From NCBI GenBank assembly GCA_036794395.1, contig DAIRGS010000129.1, positions 1 to 19,050 of the forward strand: a stretch of 19,050 bases of DNA, read 5' to 3'. The notes beneath the pieces were generated by a model. It worked only from the letters and a program-made list of their open reading frames with translations, made no database searches and was not told the origin of the DNA. The translations under genes and the position numbers were made by a program. The DNA comes from DASXMX01 sp036794395 (GTDB lineage Bacteria; Planctomycetota; Phycisphaerae; Tepidisphaerales; Tepidisphaeraceae). This document shows, piece after piece, positions 1-8,081 of this stretch (the first letter of the stretch is position 1; each line of letters starts with the position of its first letter).

Positions 1-25
1 GACGAAGAAGCTGCAAAGGTGCGGC

Positions 26-2260
26 TCAGCTCCCGCCGGTGAACTTCGCTTTCCAGGCGCGGAGCAGATCGAAAGCCTGTACCGGCGACATTTGATCGAG
101 CGATGTCCCGGCGTTGCTTGGTTTCGAGGCGGGCGCGGTACCAGGCGCTGGCCAGCAGCGATTCGCGCGTGAACATCTTGCGGATATCGGGGTGGCGGTT
201 GTCTTTCCCTTCGAATGATCCGGTGGCCATGATGGTGAGCAACGCCTGCAAAGGCGGGCACGCTTCGGCAATGGAGCCATCCTCGATATACGCGGTGGCG
301 ACGCGCTGCTGGGCTTCGGTGATGTTGCGGATGCCATCCGCGAAAGCCTCGGCATCCTGCGTTTCGGGCTTGAGGATCTCGTCGGTGAACACCTTCGACG
401 GGTAATCAAATACCCGGCCAAAAAACGTGCGGACGAACTTGCCAGTAATCCGATACCCAAGCCGGCTGGCTTGAACGGGCGCGCCGTTGTGCTCGAAATC
501 GGCAAGCGGTTCGAGATGACCATCGCGAATGAGAAACGCCGGGTCGCGCTCCTGCGGCGTGAGCCTGCACCAGATCTCCGGAACCAGCAGGCTGATGTCG
601 TGATCGACCCACACATGGGGACCAATGTAACCCGCCGCCGTTGAGAACCCGCCAAGTCCGGTGAGGATATCGCTGACCAGGGCGGCGTTGAGATCGGCCG
701 TCGGGCGCAGCGCGTTAAATGGCCCCTTGGTGAGCGCACCCTCACTGCCCGCGCCAGTCGTGGACGGGCTTTTCCCCGTGAGCGAGCAGATAAAATCCAT
801 GAACAGCTCGGGGAGCTCCTGATAGTGAATCGGGTTGTAAACCGCCAATCCACGAATGCCGGCCGCATGGTCGGGCGGATTATTCCGGCCGGCCCAGCAG
901 AACCGCGTCCACCGGCCAATACACCGGCTGATTGGCCGGGATGGCCCGGAACAGCCGGGCCCCCTGCTCGGCAACATAAACGCTTATCGGGTCGAGCAAA
1001 TCCGGCCGGGTCTGGAGATATCGGGGGTTTTTACTGCGCTTGCCATCGACGATGCGCGGATCGCTGGACGCGACTACATATCCATCCGGCGAGTTGCCGG
1101 CCTCGCGCAGAAGCCGCTGCATCGGTTCGGTGTATTTATCAAACTGCGTTATCCGCGCCGCCATCTGCTGCGCCTGGCGGCTGGTGAGCGGCTCATAGTT
1201 GGATGAAAATGATCGGGTAAATATGAGCCGGGATCGAATTGAGCCACGCGTTGAATTCGTCGGTGTTTTCCGATGAAGGCGTCAGCAACTTGATCACGCT
1301 GCCCACCGACCGATGCCGGCTCAAAATCGGCCGGCTGCGGCGCTTGCCATAATCGGGCCGATCCGGGGCATCGGGCCGCCATCGATCAGAGTAATCCTTG
1401 TTGACGATCTGACGGACCTGGTTGAGATCTTCCTCGGCATGGGCCACGAAGATCGGCCCATACAGCATGTAGTCGCGCAGGCTCTTGCTGATTTCGCTCT
1501 TGCCGCCCCCTGAAACCGTGCATGGCTTATGGCAGAAAATGCCCTCCCCGTTGGTGCCGATGATGCGCCAACTGGGTGCGCCTGGATGTTTTTCAAGGCG
1601 AATCTTGTACCCCGAAGGCGTCATGTAAATCTTGCCCGGCTCCAGCGGGATCGCCTGCTCCCGGCTGTTCTGCGTACACCACACTTCCTGGCGGAGAATG
1701 TCGGCGCGGGCATCGTCGGGAATGTAAATCAGGTTCGGAAACTTCTTATCGATACCGTAGCCTTCGGGCCGTACGTTCATGCACGCCCCGTAATCGTGCA
1801 CCACATCATCAAACGTCCGCCCGTTCACCGTCCGGCTATCGGGCTGGTATTCATCCCCGGTGCTGTAACTTGCAAAAGCAATCGCACCCCCTGAATGCTC
1901 CTCCTCCACGTTGCCGTACAGGTTGGCCGCATAGCTGATCTGCGTTTTCACTTCTTTCTTGCAGTAGCCGTAATAGTTTTCCGCCAGCAGCGTGACGATC
2001 ACCCCGGCCTCAGTGCGGCACGTGAGCTTGAACGCCTGCCCGTCGTTGTATCGTTCGGATTCGTTCTTCCAGCACATGCCATCGCGCCGCATACGTTCAT
2101 CGGCGTCGTCATAGTGTGGAAGTCCAAGCTGCTTTTTGGTGACCGAGGTCAAATGCGGAGCCAGCAGAACGCAGCCGGTATGGCCCGTCCAATGCTCCAC
2201 ATCCAGCGATTTCGGGAGCGGCTTATGCCGCTGCAAGCGTGGTTGGTCGTGCCATGATAG
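26..2260 (-). pseudogene. Decayed, 5'-truncated gene resembling PPi-type phosphoenolpyruvate carboxykinase
   Basis: Joining three minus-strand frames rebuilds one continuous protein of about 745 residues. The first frame runs from about 2260 and stops at 1193 after HIYPIIFIQL. The second continues with NYEPLTSRQAQQMAARITQF down to about 892. The third starts at GRNNPPDHAAGIRG and runs to about 110. The last returns to the first frame (TSLDQMSPVQAFDLLRAWK) and stops at 26. Each junction is a net +1: an extra C near 1201, a repeated CCGG near 885-895, and an extra base in CCC at 107-109. A glycine-rich nucleotide-binding-like motif, CHKPCTVSGGGKSEISKS, lies at about 1480-1534. From memory of the family, this composition and these motifs fit the large PPi-dependent PEP carboxykinase (about 1,100 residues), which interconverts oxaloacetate and PEP. 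If so, roughly the N-terminal third is missing. The 5' end runs into repeat DNA. The decay is well supported; the family name is less certain. Confidence 0.6.
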
Positions 2261-2302
2261 AGCCGAAGAACGGACGATGCTACTTTTGGGCCGTCCCCTC
2301 TT

Positions 2303-2524
2303 CTCCCTCCACCGGTACGCCCGGGGGAGGGTTGGGGAGGGGGCCGTCCGAGGCACTGCATACAACGGGGATTCGGATCATCCGGTTTTCCGATCGCGAT
2401 ATCTTTAAGTCTCCCGACGATGTTCTGGCGAATATATATGGCGCACCCACAAGAGCCCCCTCCTTACCCACTCGCGGGCAGTCGCCAATTCCGCTCGCTT
2501 CCCCCGGCGTACCGGTGGAGGGAG
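2303..2524. repeat. Inverted-repeat element, GTACC/GGTAC-centred 27-bp arms
   Basis: The arms at 2303-2329 (CTCCCTCCACCGGTACGCC then a G-rich run) and 2498-2524 are inverted and differ at only one or two positions. Each is followed by the same kind of G-rich or C-rich tail (GGGTTGGGGAGGGGG at about 2329-2343; CCCCCTCCTTACCC at about 2456-2469). The 168 bp between the arms has no convincing gene. The arm sequence recurs at 2564-2581 and 4883-4922, so this is a dispersed family. It overlaps the truncated 5' end of the PEPCK-like pseudogene and lies just upstream of lpxD. No transposase and no clear target-site duplication were seen. Confidence 0.75.
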
Positions 2525-2563
2525 AACAGGACGCGTGATTTGGACTTATGAGTAATGACAAGT

Positions 2564-2581
2564 GGCGTACCGGTGGAGGGA
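2564..2581 (-). repeat. Partial copy of the CCGGTACGCC repeat arm
   Basis: GGCGTACCGGTGGAGGGA repeats the right arm of the element at 2303-2524, about 40 bp further right, without the C-rich half. It suggests a truncated or stacked third copy upstream of lpxD. The rest of 2366-2679 outside the repeats has no supportable gene. The lpxD promoter must lie in it, but I could not pick convincing -35 and -10 boxes. Confidence 0.6.
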
Positions 2582-2700
2582 AAGGACGAGCGGCGGCCGA
2601 AACTGTCGGGCAGCTTTGATGATCGCGGCGCGCTCTATCGACCAGACCATGATTTCCTTAGAATCCCCGCCACAGTTGGATGGAGACAAGACGCGTGGCC

Positions 2701-3693
2701 ATGACATTGAAAGACCTTGCCGATGGCATTGAGGCCGAGCTGGCGGGCGACGGAAGTGTGGCGATCAACTCGGTCGGCACGCTAGAAGACGCGGAGCCGG
2801 GGCAGATCAGCTTCTTATCGAATCCGAAATACGTCAAGCAGTTGGAAACCACAGGCGCGACGGCCGTCATCGTCGCTCCGGGCATAAGCAACGATCGGGT
2901 GGCGCTGCTCAAGGCGAAGGATCCATATTACGCGTTTGCCCGCGCGGTCGTGCTTCTGCATGGGTATCGCAAACATCCGCACTCGGGGATATCCCCCGCC
3001 GCCCATGTCGACCCGACCGCCAGCGTGGGCGAAGGGACTGTGATTTATCCCGGCGTCTATGTGGGCCCGGGTGTAACGATCGGCCGCGATTGCATTCTGT
3101 ATCCCAATGCCGTGGTATACGACCGCTGCGTGCTGGGCGATCGCGTGATCCTTCACGCCAACTGCACGATCGGCCAGGACGGTTACGGCTTCGCGACCCA
3201 CAAAGGCGAGCATCACAAGATTCCGCAGGTGGGCAATGTGGTGATTGAGGATGATTCAGAAATCGGAGCCGGAACAACTGTCGACCGGGCTGCTCTGGGT
3301 AGCACGGTTGTTGGCAAGGGATCCAAACTCGGGGCGCTGGTGACCCTCGGCCATAACGTAAAGCTTGGCCCGCACGCGTTGATCGTCGCCCAATGCGGAA
3401 TTGCCGGGAGCGTAACGCTCGGGCATCACGTGACGATGGGGGGGCAAGTGGGCGTCGCGGGGCATATCCAAATTGGCGATAACGTGGTGATCGGCGCGCA
3501 GGCGGGGATCATTAACAGCGTGCCCGATCAATCTACCATGCTTGGCAGCCCGGCAATGCCGATCAGCCATGCCCGGCGCGTCGCGGCAATCTTTGTGCAG
3601 TTGCCCGAGCTCAGCCAGCGGGTAAAACATCTGGAACACCAGGTCGAAGAGCTGGGGACCAAAGAAGACGAGAACGGCAAGGAAAGCCGATAA
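2701..3693 (+). CDS. lpxD: UDP-3-O-acylglucosamine N-acyltransferase LpxD
   Basis: LpxD transfers a 3-hydroxyacyl chain from acyl-ACP to the 2-amino group of UDP-3-O-acylglucosamine, the third step of lipid A synthesis in the cytoplasm. The N-terminal uridine-binding domain (LEDAEPGQISFLSNPKYV) is followed by many left-handed beta-helix hexapeptide repeats (for example VGEGTVIYPGVYVGPGVTIG), the DGYGF motif, TTVDRAALGSTVVG, and LGHNV. The His of LGHNV is the likely counterpart of the catalytic His239 of E. coli LpxD. The C-terminal helix (LPELSQRVKHLEHQVEEL) is as expected for the trimer. An in-frame ATG at 2680 would add seven residues, but 2701 (MTLKDLADGIEAELAGD) matches the usual family N-terminus. 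Neither start has a strong ribosome binding site. The length of 330 residues is normal for the family. An outer-membrane protein gene follows after 13 bp, so co-transcription is likely. Confidence 0.96.
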   Translation: MTLKDLADGIEAELAGDGSVAINSVGTLEDAEPGQISFLSNPKYVKQLETTGATAVIVAPGISNDRVALLKAKDPYYAFARAVVLLHGYRKHPHSGISPAAHVDPTASVGEGTVIYPGVYVGPGVTIGRDCILYPNAVVYDRCVLGDRVILHANCTIGQDGYGFATHKGEHHKIPQVGNVVIEDDSEIGAGTTVDRAALGSTVVGKGSKLGALVTLGHNVKLGPHALIVAQCGIAGSVTLGHHVTMGGQVGVAGHIQIGDNVVIGAQAGIINSVPDQSTMLGSPAMPISHARRVAAIFVQLPELSQRVKHLEHQVEELGTKEDENGKESR

Positions 3694-3706
3694 CACATCT
3701 GACCCT

Positions 3707-4693
3707 ATGAAGATCACACATCTGAAACGGAATAAAACGGCTGCGTATTTCATGCTGGCCATCGTGATGGCGGCGGCCATTCAACCGGCGCGCGGCCAGA
3801 CCAGTGCGGCGCTGCTGGTCAAGCCGTGGGAATCGGATCAGGTGGTGGAAGACAAATCGCGCTTGATGTTCTTTGCCGGCGGGCATTCCCAGGACACCGG
3901 CGCCGGTTTCAACATGGCGACGTTTGAAACCCAGGGCCGCGTTCGCATTCTGCCCGGCAACGAAGCCAGCCCGCGCATTGGCTACGACGTCACCTATCTC
4001 AATACCCACAATGGCCAGGCGGGATTTCCAGGTCAGTTGCTGGATGCGTCAGTTGCGGCGGGAACTTTTCTGTCCCAGACCAATGGATGGGTCACCGGCC
4101 TGACGCTCGGCGTGGGATATGCCGGAGACACGCCCTTCGCCAACGGCCGGGCGTGGTATGGGCGGGCGGATTTTGTTCTGGCCAAGAAATTCGATGAAGT
4201 GGACGCCCTGGGCATCGGCTTCGATTACGACGGCCACCGCACTTACATGCCCGACGTCCCCATCCCCGGCTTCGGATGGAGCCATCAACTCGATCCCACC
4301 CTGCTGATGGTGATCGGCGTGCCGGTCACATCTATCACCTGGAAACCCGATCCACGCATCAGAATCTACGCCGACTACGTCCTGCTGACTGACTTCGATC
4401 TCGATGTCGGCTACGAAGTCATCAAGCATTGGACCGTGTTCGGCGCACTGGAGACGCGCGATGATGCGTTCTACATCTCCTCGCAACCTGGCCATCACCG
4501 CCTGATGTACACCCAGCGCCGAGCCGAGCTCGGCGTGCGATGGGAACCGGCTAAATTCATCACCGTAAGCCTGGCGGGCGGATACGGATTCGATACCCGC
4601 TTCGAAAGCGGCTGGGATTATCGCAAGATCAAGAGCGTCCTCCACGCAAGCCCGGAGCCGTACGTGGCGCTGGCGGTGGCGGTGCAGTTTTAG
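3707..4693 (+). CDS. Outer-membrane beta-barrel protein, secreted, function unknown
   Basis: The 328-residue product begins with a Sec signal peptide: basic KITHLKRNK, a hydrophobic stretch at about residues 13-24, and likely cleavage near QPARGQTS. The remainder alternates polar and aromatic residues in short strands (GWVTGLTLGVGYAG, KFITVSLAGGYGFD), and the chain ends in VALAVAVQF. A C-terminal aromatic after alternating hydrophobics is a usual recognition signal for the BAM complex. This points to a barrel of perhaps 12-14 strands in the outer membrane. It resembles the uncharacterised planctomycete barrel proteins (DUF6268-like) from memory, but I could not confirm a family. It starts 13 bp after lpxD, which fits joint expression of envelope components. 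No clear Shine-Dalgarno sequence precedes the ATG, which may suggest coupling to lpxD translation. Confidence 0.8.
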   Translation: MKITHLKRNKTAAYFMLAIVMAAAIQPARGQTSAALLVKPWESDQVVEDKSRLMFFAGGHSQDTGAGFNMATFETQGRVRILPGNEASPRIGYDVTYLNTHNGQAGFPGQLLDASVAAGTFLSQTNGWVTGLTLGVGYAGDTPFANGRAWYGRADFVLAKKFDEVDALGIGFDYDGHRTYMPDVPIPGFGWSHQLDPTLLMVIGVPVTSITWKPDPRIRIYADYVLLTDFDLDVGYEVIKHWTVFGALETRDDAFYISSQPGHHRLMYTQRRAELGVRWEPAKFITVSLAGGYGFDTRFESGWDYRKIKSVLHASPEPYVALAVAVQF

Positions 4694-4705
4694 CCAGCAA
4701 TTCAC

Positions 4706-4736
4706 TCTGACGAAATCCTCAGATTTGTCCGTCAGA
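4706..4736 (+). terminator. Candidate hairpin after the outer-membrane protein gene
   Basis: TCTGACG...CGTCAGA pair, and inside them AAATC...GATTT pair around a short CTCA loop with a 3-nt bulge on one side. It starts 12 bp after the stop codon. No T-tract follows, so this is not a classical intrinsic terminator, though it may stabilise or end the lpxD transcript. Confidence 0.4.
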
Positions 4737-4762
4737 ATCCATCAAGCGTTCGGCTGGAAAGC

Positions 4763-4791
4763 TTGTCATCCTGGAGCGCCGCGAAGGATCT
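4763..4791 (+). repeat. Dispersed repeat fragment, GTCATCCTGAGC...GAAGGATCT type
   Basis: TTGTCATCCTGGAGCGCCGC followed by GAAGGATCT matches, with small changes, the interspersed sequence often mistranslated as VILSEAKDL in many bacterial genomes. It has no coding role here and lies in the convergent gap between the outer-membrane protein gene and ggt. Confidence 0.55.
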
Positions 4792-4882
4792 GAAAGTCGA
4801 ACGCTTCTCCAGGTGCGTGACAGTTTTGCCCGCCGCTACTTATTCCCTCCCCTGAAAATTGGCGAGGCTCCTTTTCTTCTTT

Positions 4883-4922
4883 TTCCCTCCACTGGTACGC
4901 CGGGGGAGGGTAGGGAGGGGGT
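4883..4922 (+). repeat. Second-locus copy of the CCGGTACGCC repeat arm
   Basis: TTCCCTCCACTGGTACGCCG followed by GGGGAGGGTAGGGAGGGGG closely matches the left arm and G-rich tail of the element at 2303-2343. Here only one arm is present, so this is a solo copy. It shows the family is mobile or copied within this genome, at least over a few kilobases. Confidence 0.7.
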
Positions 4923-5003
4923 TCTTTCAGCACCCCGATAGATGCCCGCCCGGCTACTCTGTCCGCCATGTGTTCGGAATGAACAGCGCAAGTGAAAGAA
5001 GAT

Positions 5004-5194
5004 GCAACCACGGAGGCACGGAGGCACGGAGACACGGAGGCGCGCTCGCCGCGAGAAGAAATATTGCCACAGATGGACACAGATAAACACAGATCAAGAG
5101 ATAGCAAGAAGGGTGTTCAGACCATCCTGGATTTTGCATTCATCTGTGTTCATCTGTGGCCAAATATTTTTTTCGAGCGTGCCTTCGTGGTTTA
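5004..5194. repeat. Long imperfect palindrome with a short CACGGAGG tandem array
   Basis: The left half holds CAACCACGGAGGCACGGAGG, further ACACGGAGG units (5007-5041), then ATATTGCCACAGATGGACAC and AGATAAACACAGAT (5061-5094). The right half is the near reverse complement: CATCTGTGTTCATCTGTGGC followed by CAAATATTT (5141-5169), then GTGCCTTCGTGGTTT (5180-5194). The two halves pair over most of their length and leave a loop of about 45 nt. The sequence is the type whose spurious translations read TEARRHGG and CPSVAIF, widespread between genes in planctomycetes, Verrucomicrobia and others (from memory). It lies between two convergent genes, where a bidirectional transcript-end structure would be tolerated. 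Confidence 0.75.
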
Positions 5195-5201
5195 ATTCGT
5201 T

Positions 5202-6896
5202 TCAGTACCCCGCCGCCGCCCCGCCAATGCGCGTGTCTGCCGCGGCGGTGTATTGGCCGGTGATGGGGTCGATCCAGATCGAGTGTGCGTCGCCCTGGTG
5301 TTGCGGGCGATCGTTGATTGTGTGGCCCATGGCGCGGAGCTGTTTAATGACGTCAGGGTGCGCGGTGAGCAGCCCCGGCTCGATCGCCAGCTCATCGGGA
5401 AACCACGAATGATGCATGCGCGGCGCATCAACGGCATCGCGGATCGGCATCTGAAATTCGAGCGTATTGAGCGTAACGCACAAAACCGTATTGATAATCG
5501 TCCGGCTTCCCGGACTCCCCGTAACCAGCACGGGCCGACCATTCTTGGCGACAATCGTCGGCGTCATTGAACTCAGCATGCGCTTGCCCGGCCCGGCCTG
5601 ATTGGCCCGCGTCCCAATCAAACCAGTCGGCGTCGTCACCCCCGGCCTGGGATTGAAGTCCCCCATTTCATTGTTCAGCAGAAACCCCGCACCATTCACC
5701 ACGATCTTCCCGCCGAACGATTGCTCCAGCGTGAAGGTGTTCGCGACGGCCATGCCTTTGGAATCAATCACGCTGAAATGCGTGGTTTGCGGGCCGCCAT
5801 CTGAGATTTGAAGGTTGTTTTGTTTGGCAAGAGCCGTGCTGGATGTTGCGTGGGCCAGGTCAATCTGGGCAGCAAGTTGTTTGGCGTACGCTTTGTCCGT
5901 GAGTTGGGCCGGGAACGCCACGAAATCAGGATCGCCCAGAAACTGGGCGCGATCGCAAAACCCGCGGCGCATCGACTCGATCATTAGGTGCAGCGTGCGC
6001 GGGTCATACCTGCCAAAATCGCGAAGCGGAAAACTCTCCAGGATATTGAGCATCTCAACCAGCGCCACTCCGCCCGAACTCGGCGGCGGCGCCGAATAAA
6101 CATCGAACTCGCGATAGGTGCCATGAATCGGCGCCCGCTCCTTGGCCTGATACCCGCGAAGATCATCCTGAGTCATTAACCCGCCGCCGGCGCGGACAGA
6201 CGACACAAGTTTGTCGGCGACATCGCCCGCGTAGAAAGCATCGGCCCCCCGCTCGGCAATCAGTTCCAACGTGCGTGCAAGATCCGGCTGAACCAGCCGA
6301 TCCCCGGCATGCCAGCCGCCGTCCTTCCCAAAAACCCGCCTGAACTCCGTGAAAGCCTCCGCATTGCGAAGCCCGGCATTCAGCGATCGAGCCAACGGCG
6401 CATCAACCAAAACACCCTCCCGCGCCAGATGGATCGCCGGCGCAAGCAACTGCTTCCACGGCAAATGTCCAAGCTTCTTGTGCGCAAGCTCCAGTCCTCG
6501 AACCGTTCCCGGCACGCCGACCAGCGCGTTGCTGTCCGGCCGGCCTTTCGAAAATGTTTCAGCCGTCACCCCGGCCGGCGCGGTTTCGCGGTAATCGAAA
6601 AACTGAGGCTCTGCCCCATGCCCGGGATACACCAGCACGAACCCCCCGCCGCCAATGTTCCCCGCCTCCGGCCAGGCAACCGCCAAAGCAAACGCCGTCG
6701 CCACCGCCGCATCAACAGCGTTCCCCCCGGCTTGAAGCACATACCGGCCTGCCTCCGACCCGGCGGAGGAAACCGAAACAACAACGCCCTGTGTACAGTT
6801 CACCGTCGGAGAAATCGGCAGCGGCTCACGCGCCTGGCCCCGGACCAGCGCGGGATAAAGAACCAGTACCGCCAGAACCCTTAGCATTCGAGACAT
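5202..6896 (-). CDS. ggt: Gamma-glutamyltransferase precursor, secreted
   Basis: Gamma-glutamyltransferase cleaves the gamma-glutamyl bond of glutathione and related peptides, transferring the glutamyl group to water or an amino acid in the periplasm. The proenzyme cuts itself into large and small subunits. The signal peptide is MSRMLRVLAVLVLYPALVRGQ. The large-subunit motifs AGGNAVDAAVATAFAL and DYRETAP (residues 101-107, with the substrate-binding Arg) are present. The self-cleavage site and nucleophile is Thr371 in QTTHFSVID, followed by NTFTLEQSFG, GFLLNNEMGDFNPRPG and GSPGSRTIINT (460-470). The length of 564 residues is normal for the family. GAGG precedes the ATG by about 5 nt (GCGAGGACCACATG). 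All key motifs are intact. The gene is convergent with the outer-membrane protein gene and lies downstream of the zinc-finger gene after 421 bp, so it probably has its own promoter. Confidence 0.96.
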   Translation of the reverse strand: MSRMLRVLAVLVLYPALVRGQAREPLPISPTVNCTQGVVVSVSSAGSEAGRYVLQAGGNAVDAAVATAFALAVAWPEAGNIGGGGFVLVYPGHGAEPQFFDYRETAPAGVTAETFSKGRPDSNALVGVPGTVRGLELAHKKLGHLPWKQLLAPAIHLAREGVLVDAPLARSLNAGLRNAEAFTEFRRVFGKDGGWHAGDRLVQPDLARTLELIAERGADAFYAGDVADKLVSSVRAGGGLMTQDDLRGYQAKERAPIHGTYREFDVYSAPPPSSGGVALVEMLNILESFPLRDFGRYDPRTLHLMIESMRRGFCDRAQFLGDPDFVAFPAQLTDKAYAKQLAAQIDLAHATSSTALAKQNNLQISDGGPQTTHFSVIDSKGMAVANTFTLEQSFGGKIVVNGAGFLLNNEMGDFNPRPGVTTPTGLIGTRANQAGPGKRMLSSMTPTIVAKNGRPVLVTGSPGSRTIINTVLCVTLNTLEFQMPIRDAVDAPRMHHSWFPDELAIEPGLLTAHPDVIKQLRAMGHTINDRPQHQGDAHSIWIDPITGQYTAAADTRIGGAAAGY

Positions 6897-7317
6897 GTGG
6901 TCCTCGCTTTAAAGCGCAGCCCCCCCACAGTTTTCTCATGATATTTGACGAAAGTTTGGGGCACAATTGGACATGGGTGTTCCCGTCGCAAGAGCGAGGC
7001 ATCCTGCGGACCCGAATTCTTCTGAAAATACAATTTGACGGGTGCGGCGCACTCCCAGATCGCGCCGCTCCTTGGGCCTAAATGATCGTGCGTGATTCGG
7101 CGCTGATCGGCGTCTTGTTGCAGGTGAAATCGGTAGCGCAGCGGTTTGGCGAGGCAAGAATTGCAGCGATCTGAGAATCCGGGGTGGCGCGGGGGCTTTG
7201 CGCGGTGGGACGCGGCGATTGGGGTGGAGGCGGTACAGGATCAATTGAATGAGTGGCGCGTGATTCCGCACAGTCATTTAGGGAAACTTATGATCCGGGG
7301 GGACTTGAGTTCGGTTC
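6897..7317. other. Intergenic region upstream of ggt, no supportable gene
   Basis: This 421-bp stretch separates ggt from the zinc-finger gene, both on the minus strand. ORFs of 65 (plus) and 113 (minus) codons cross it, but both have skewed composition and no recognisable motif. The minus-strand AGGA-type ribosome site of ggt lies at its left end. It should contain the ggt promoter, but I could not choose boxes with confidence. Confidence 0.5.
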
Positions 7318-7950
7318 TCAATGAGCCGGATCGAATCGCCTGACAAATCCCCAGTCGATCGGGTATGGCAGCAAAGCCGATTGCTGCACGTTCAGACGCA
7401 ATTCACGCGAGATTGGCAGTCCATGCACTCGAAGCAATCCGAAATATGACGCGACACGCATTCGGATCGGTGTGTCGGACGCCAATGCCACCTCGGCAAA
7501 AAATGCTGAGGCGCGCGGATCGGGAAATTGGCGGCAATGCGCGGCTAAGTAATACACGGCACGGACTCGCACCTCCACGTCAGCATCACGGCGTATCGCA
7601 TCCATACATTCAGGAAGCACATCAACGTCGGTTTTCCACCGCTTCAGCAACATCTGCCACGACACGTTCCTGATCTGTGGGGACGGGCCGCTCAATCCCT
7701 TTACGCACTCCTCACGAGAGTTAAGCATCTTTTGCCGGTGTTCTCCCGCAAGGCTTTCCCACGATGGATGGGTACGGGCTTCCGCGTGTTTTAGAAGCTC
7801 GTCCATCCTTGCAAGGAGTGCCGGGGTGTCAATCGGAAAGCCCAAGACTTTGGTCCCGCAGTCCGGGCAGAAGTGTCGCTCGGTCGTCTGGCCGTTGGCG
7901 ATCTCGGACACGTGAACGACCGCTCGGTTGCCGCAGATCTCACATTTCAT
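7318..7950 (-). CDS. McsA-like N-terminal zinc finger plus HEAT-like repeats
   Basis: The first 32 residues form a four-cysteine zinc finger, MKCEICGNRAVVHVSE then HFCPDCGTKV (Cys3, 6, 28, 31), like the start of McsA and related UvrB/UvrC-motif proteins. The rest is helical and resembles HEAT repeats (for example SPQIRNVSWQMLLKRW and DADVEVRVRAVYYLAAHC), which usually make protein contacts. An ATG at 8046 would add 32 residues of poor composition. I choose 7950 because the zinc finger begins there and GGAGG lies about 12 nt upstream. The product is about 210 residues, cytoplasmic, and has no catalytic motif. It is divergent from another HEAT-like protein gene (131 bp between), so the two may be functionally linked, but this is inference. 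The exact role is unknown. Confidence 0.75.
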   Translation of the reverse strand: MKCEICGNRAVVHVSEIANGQTTERHFCPDCGTKVLGFPIDTPALLARMDELLKHAEARTHPSWESLAGEHRQKMLNSREECVKGLSGPSPQIRNVSWQMLLKRWKTDVDVLPECMDAIRRDADVEVRVRAVYYLAAHCRQFPDPRASAFFAEVALASDTPIRMRVASYFGLLRVHGLPISRELRLNVQQSALLPYPIDWGFVRRFDPAH

Positions 7951-8081
7951 CGAATATTCTACCCTCCGCGTTTCGCCGAGTTCTTTAAGTTGGCACTTTT
8001 CGCCCCACCGGAAATTCAGATCCGGCCTTGTCACCGGGAGCGACATCTACGAAGATTGGTGTAGTTCAATGAAGGGGTGCG

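Noticed and set aside
26..919. A 297-codon minus-strand ORF across the pseudogene
   Set aside because: Arginine- and serine-rich shadow frame. The conserved protein in this interval reads in another frame; only its last 28 or so codons are genuine.
5010..5041. A possible CRISPR-like repeat array in CACGGAGGCACGGAGG
   Set aside because: Units are 8-9 bp with no spacers and no cas genes; it is a simple tandem part of the palindrome.
4992..5195. Short ORFs reading TEARRHGG or CPSVAIF
   Set aside because: Translations of a known type of noncoding interspersed repeat, present in several frames on both strands.
6936..7277. A 113-codon minus-strand ORF upstream of ggt
   Set aside because: Proline- and arginine-rich composition, no motif, and no convincing start; treated as intergenic.
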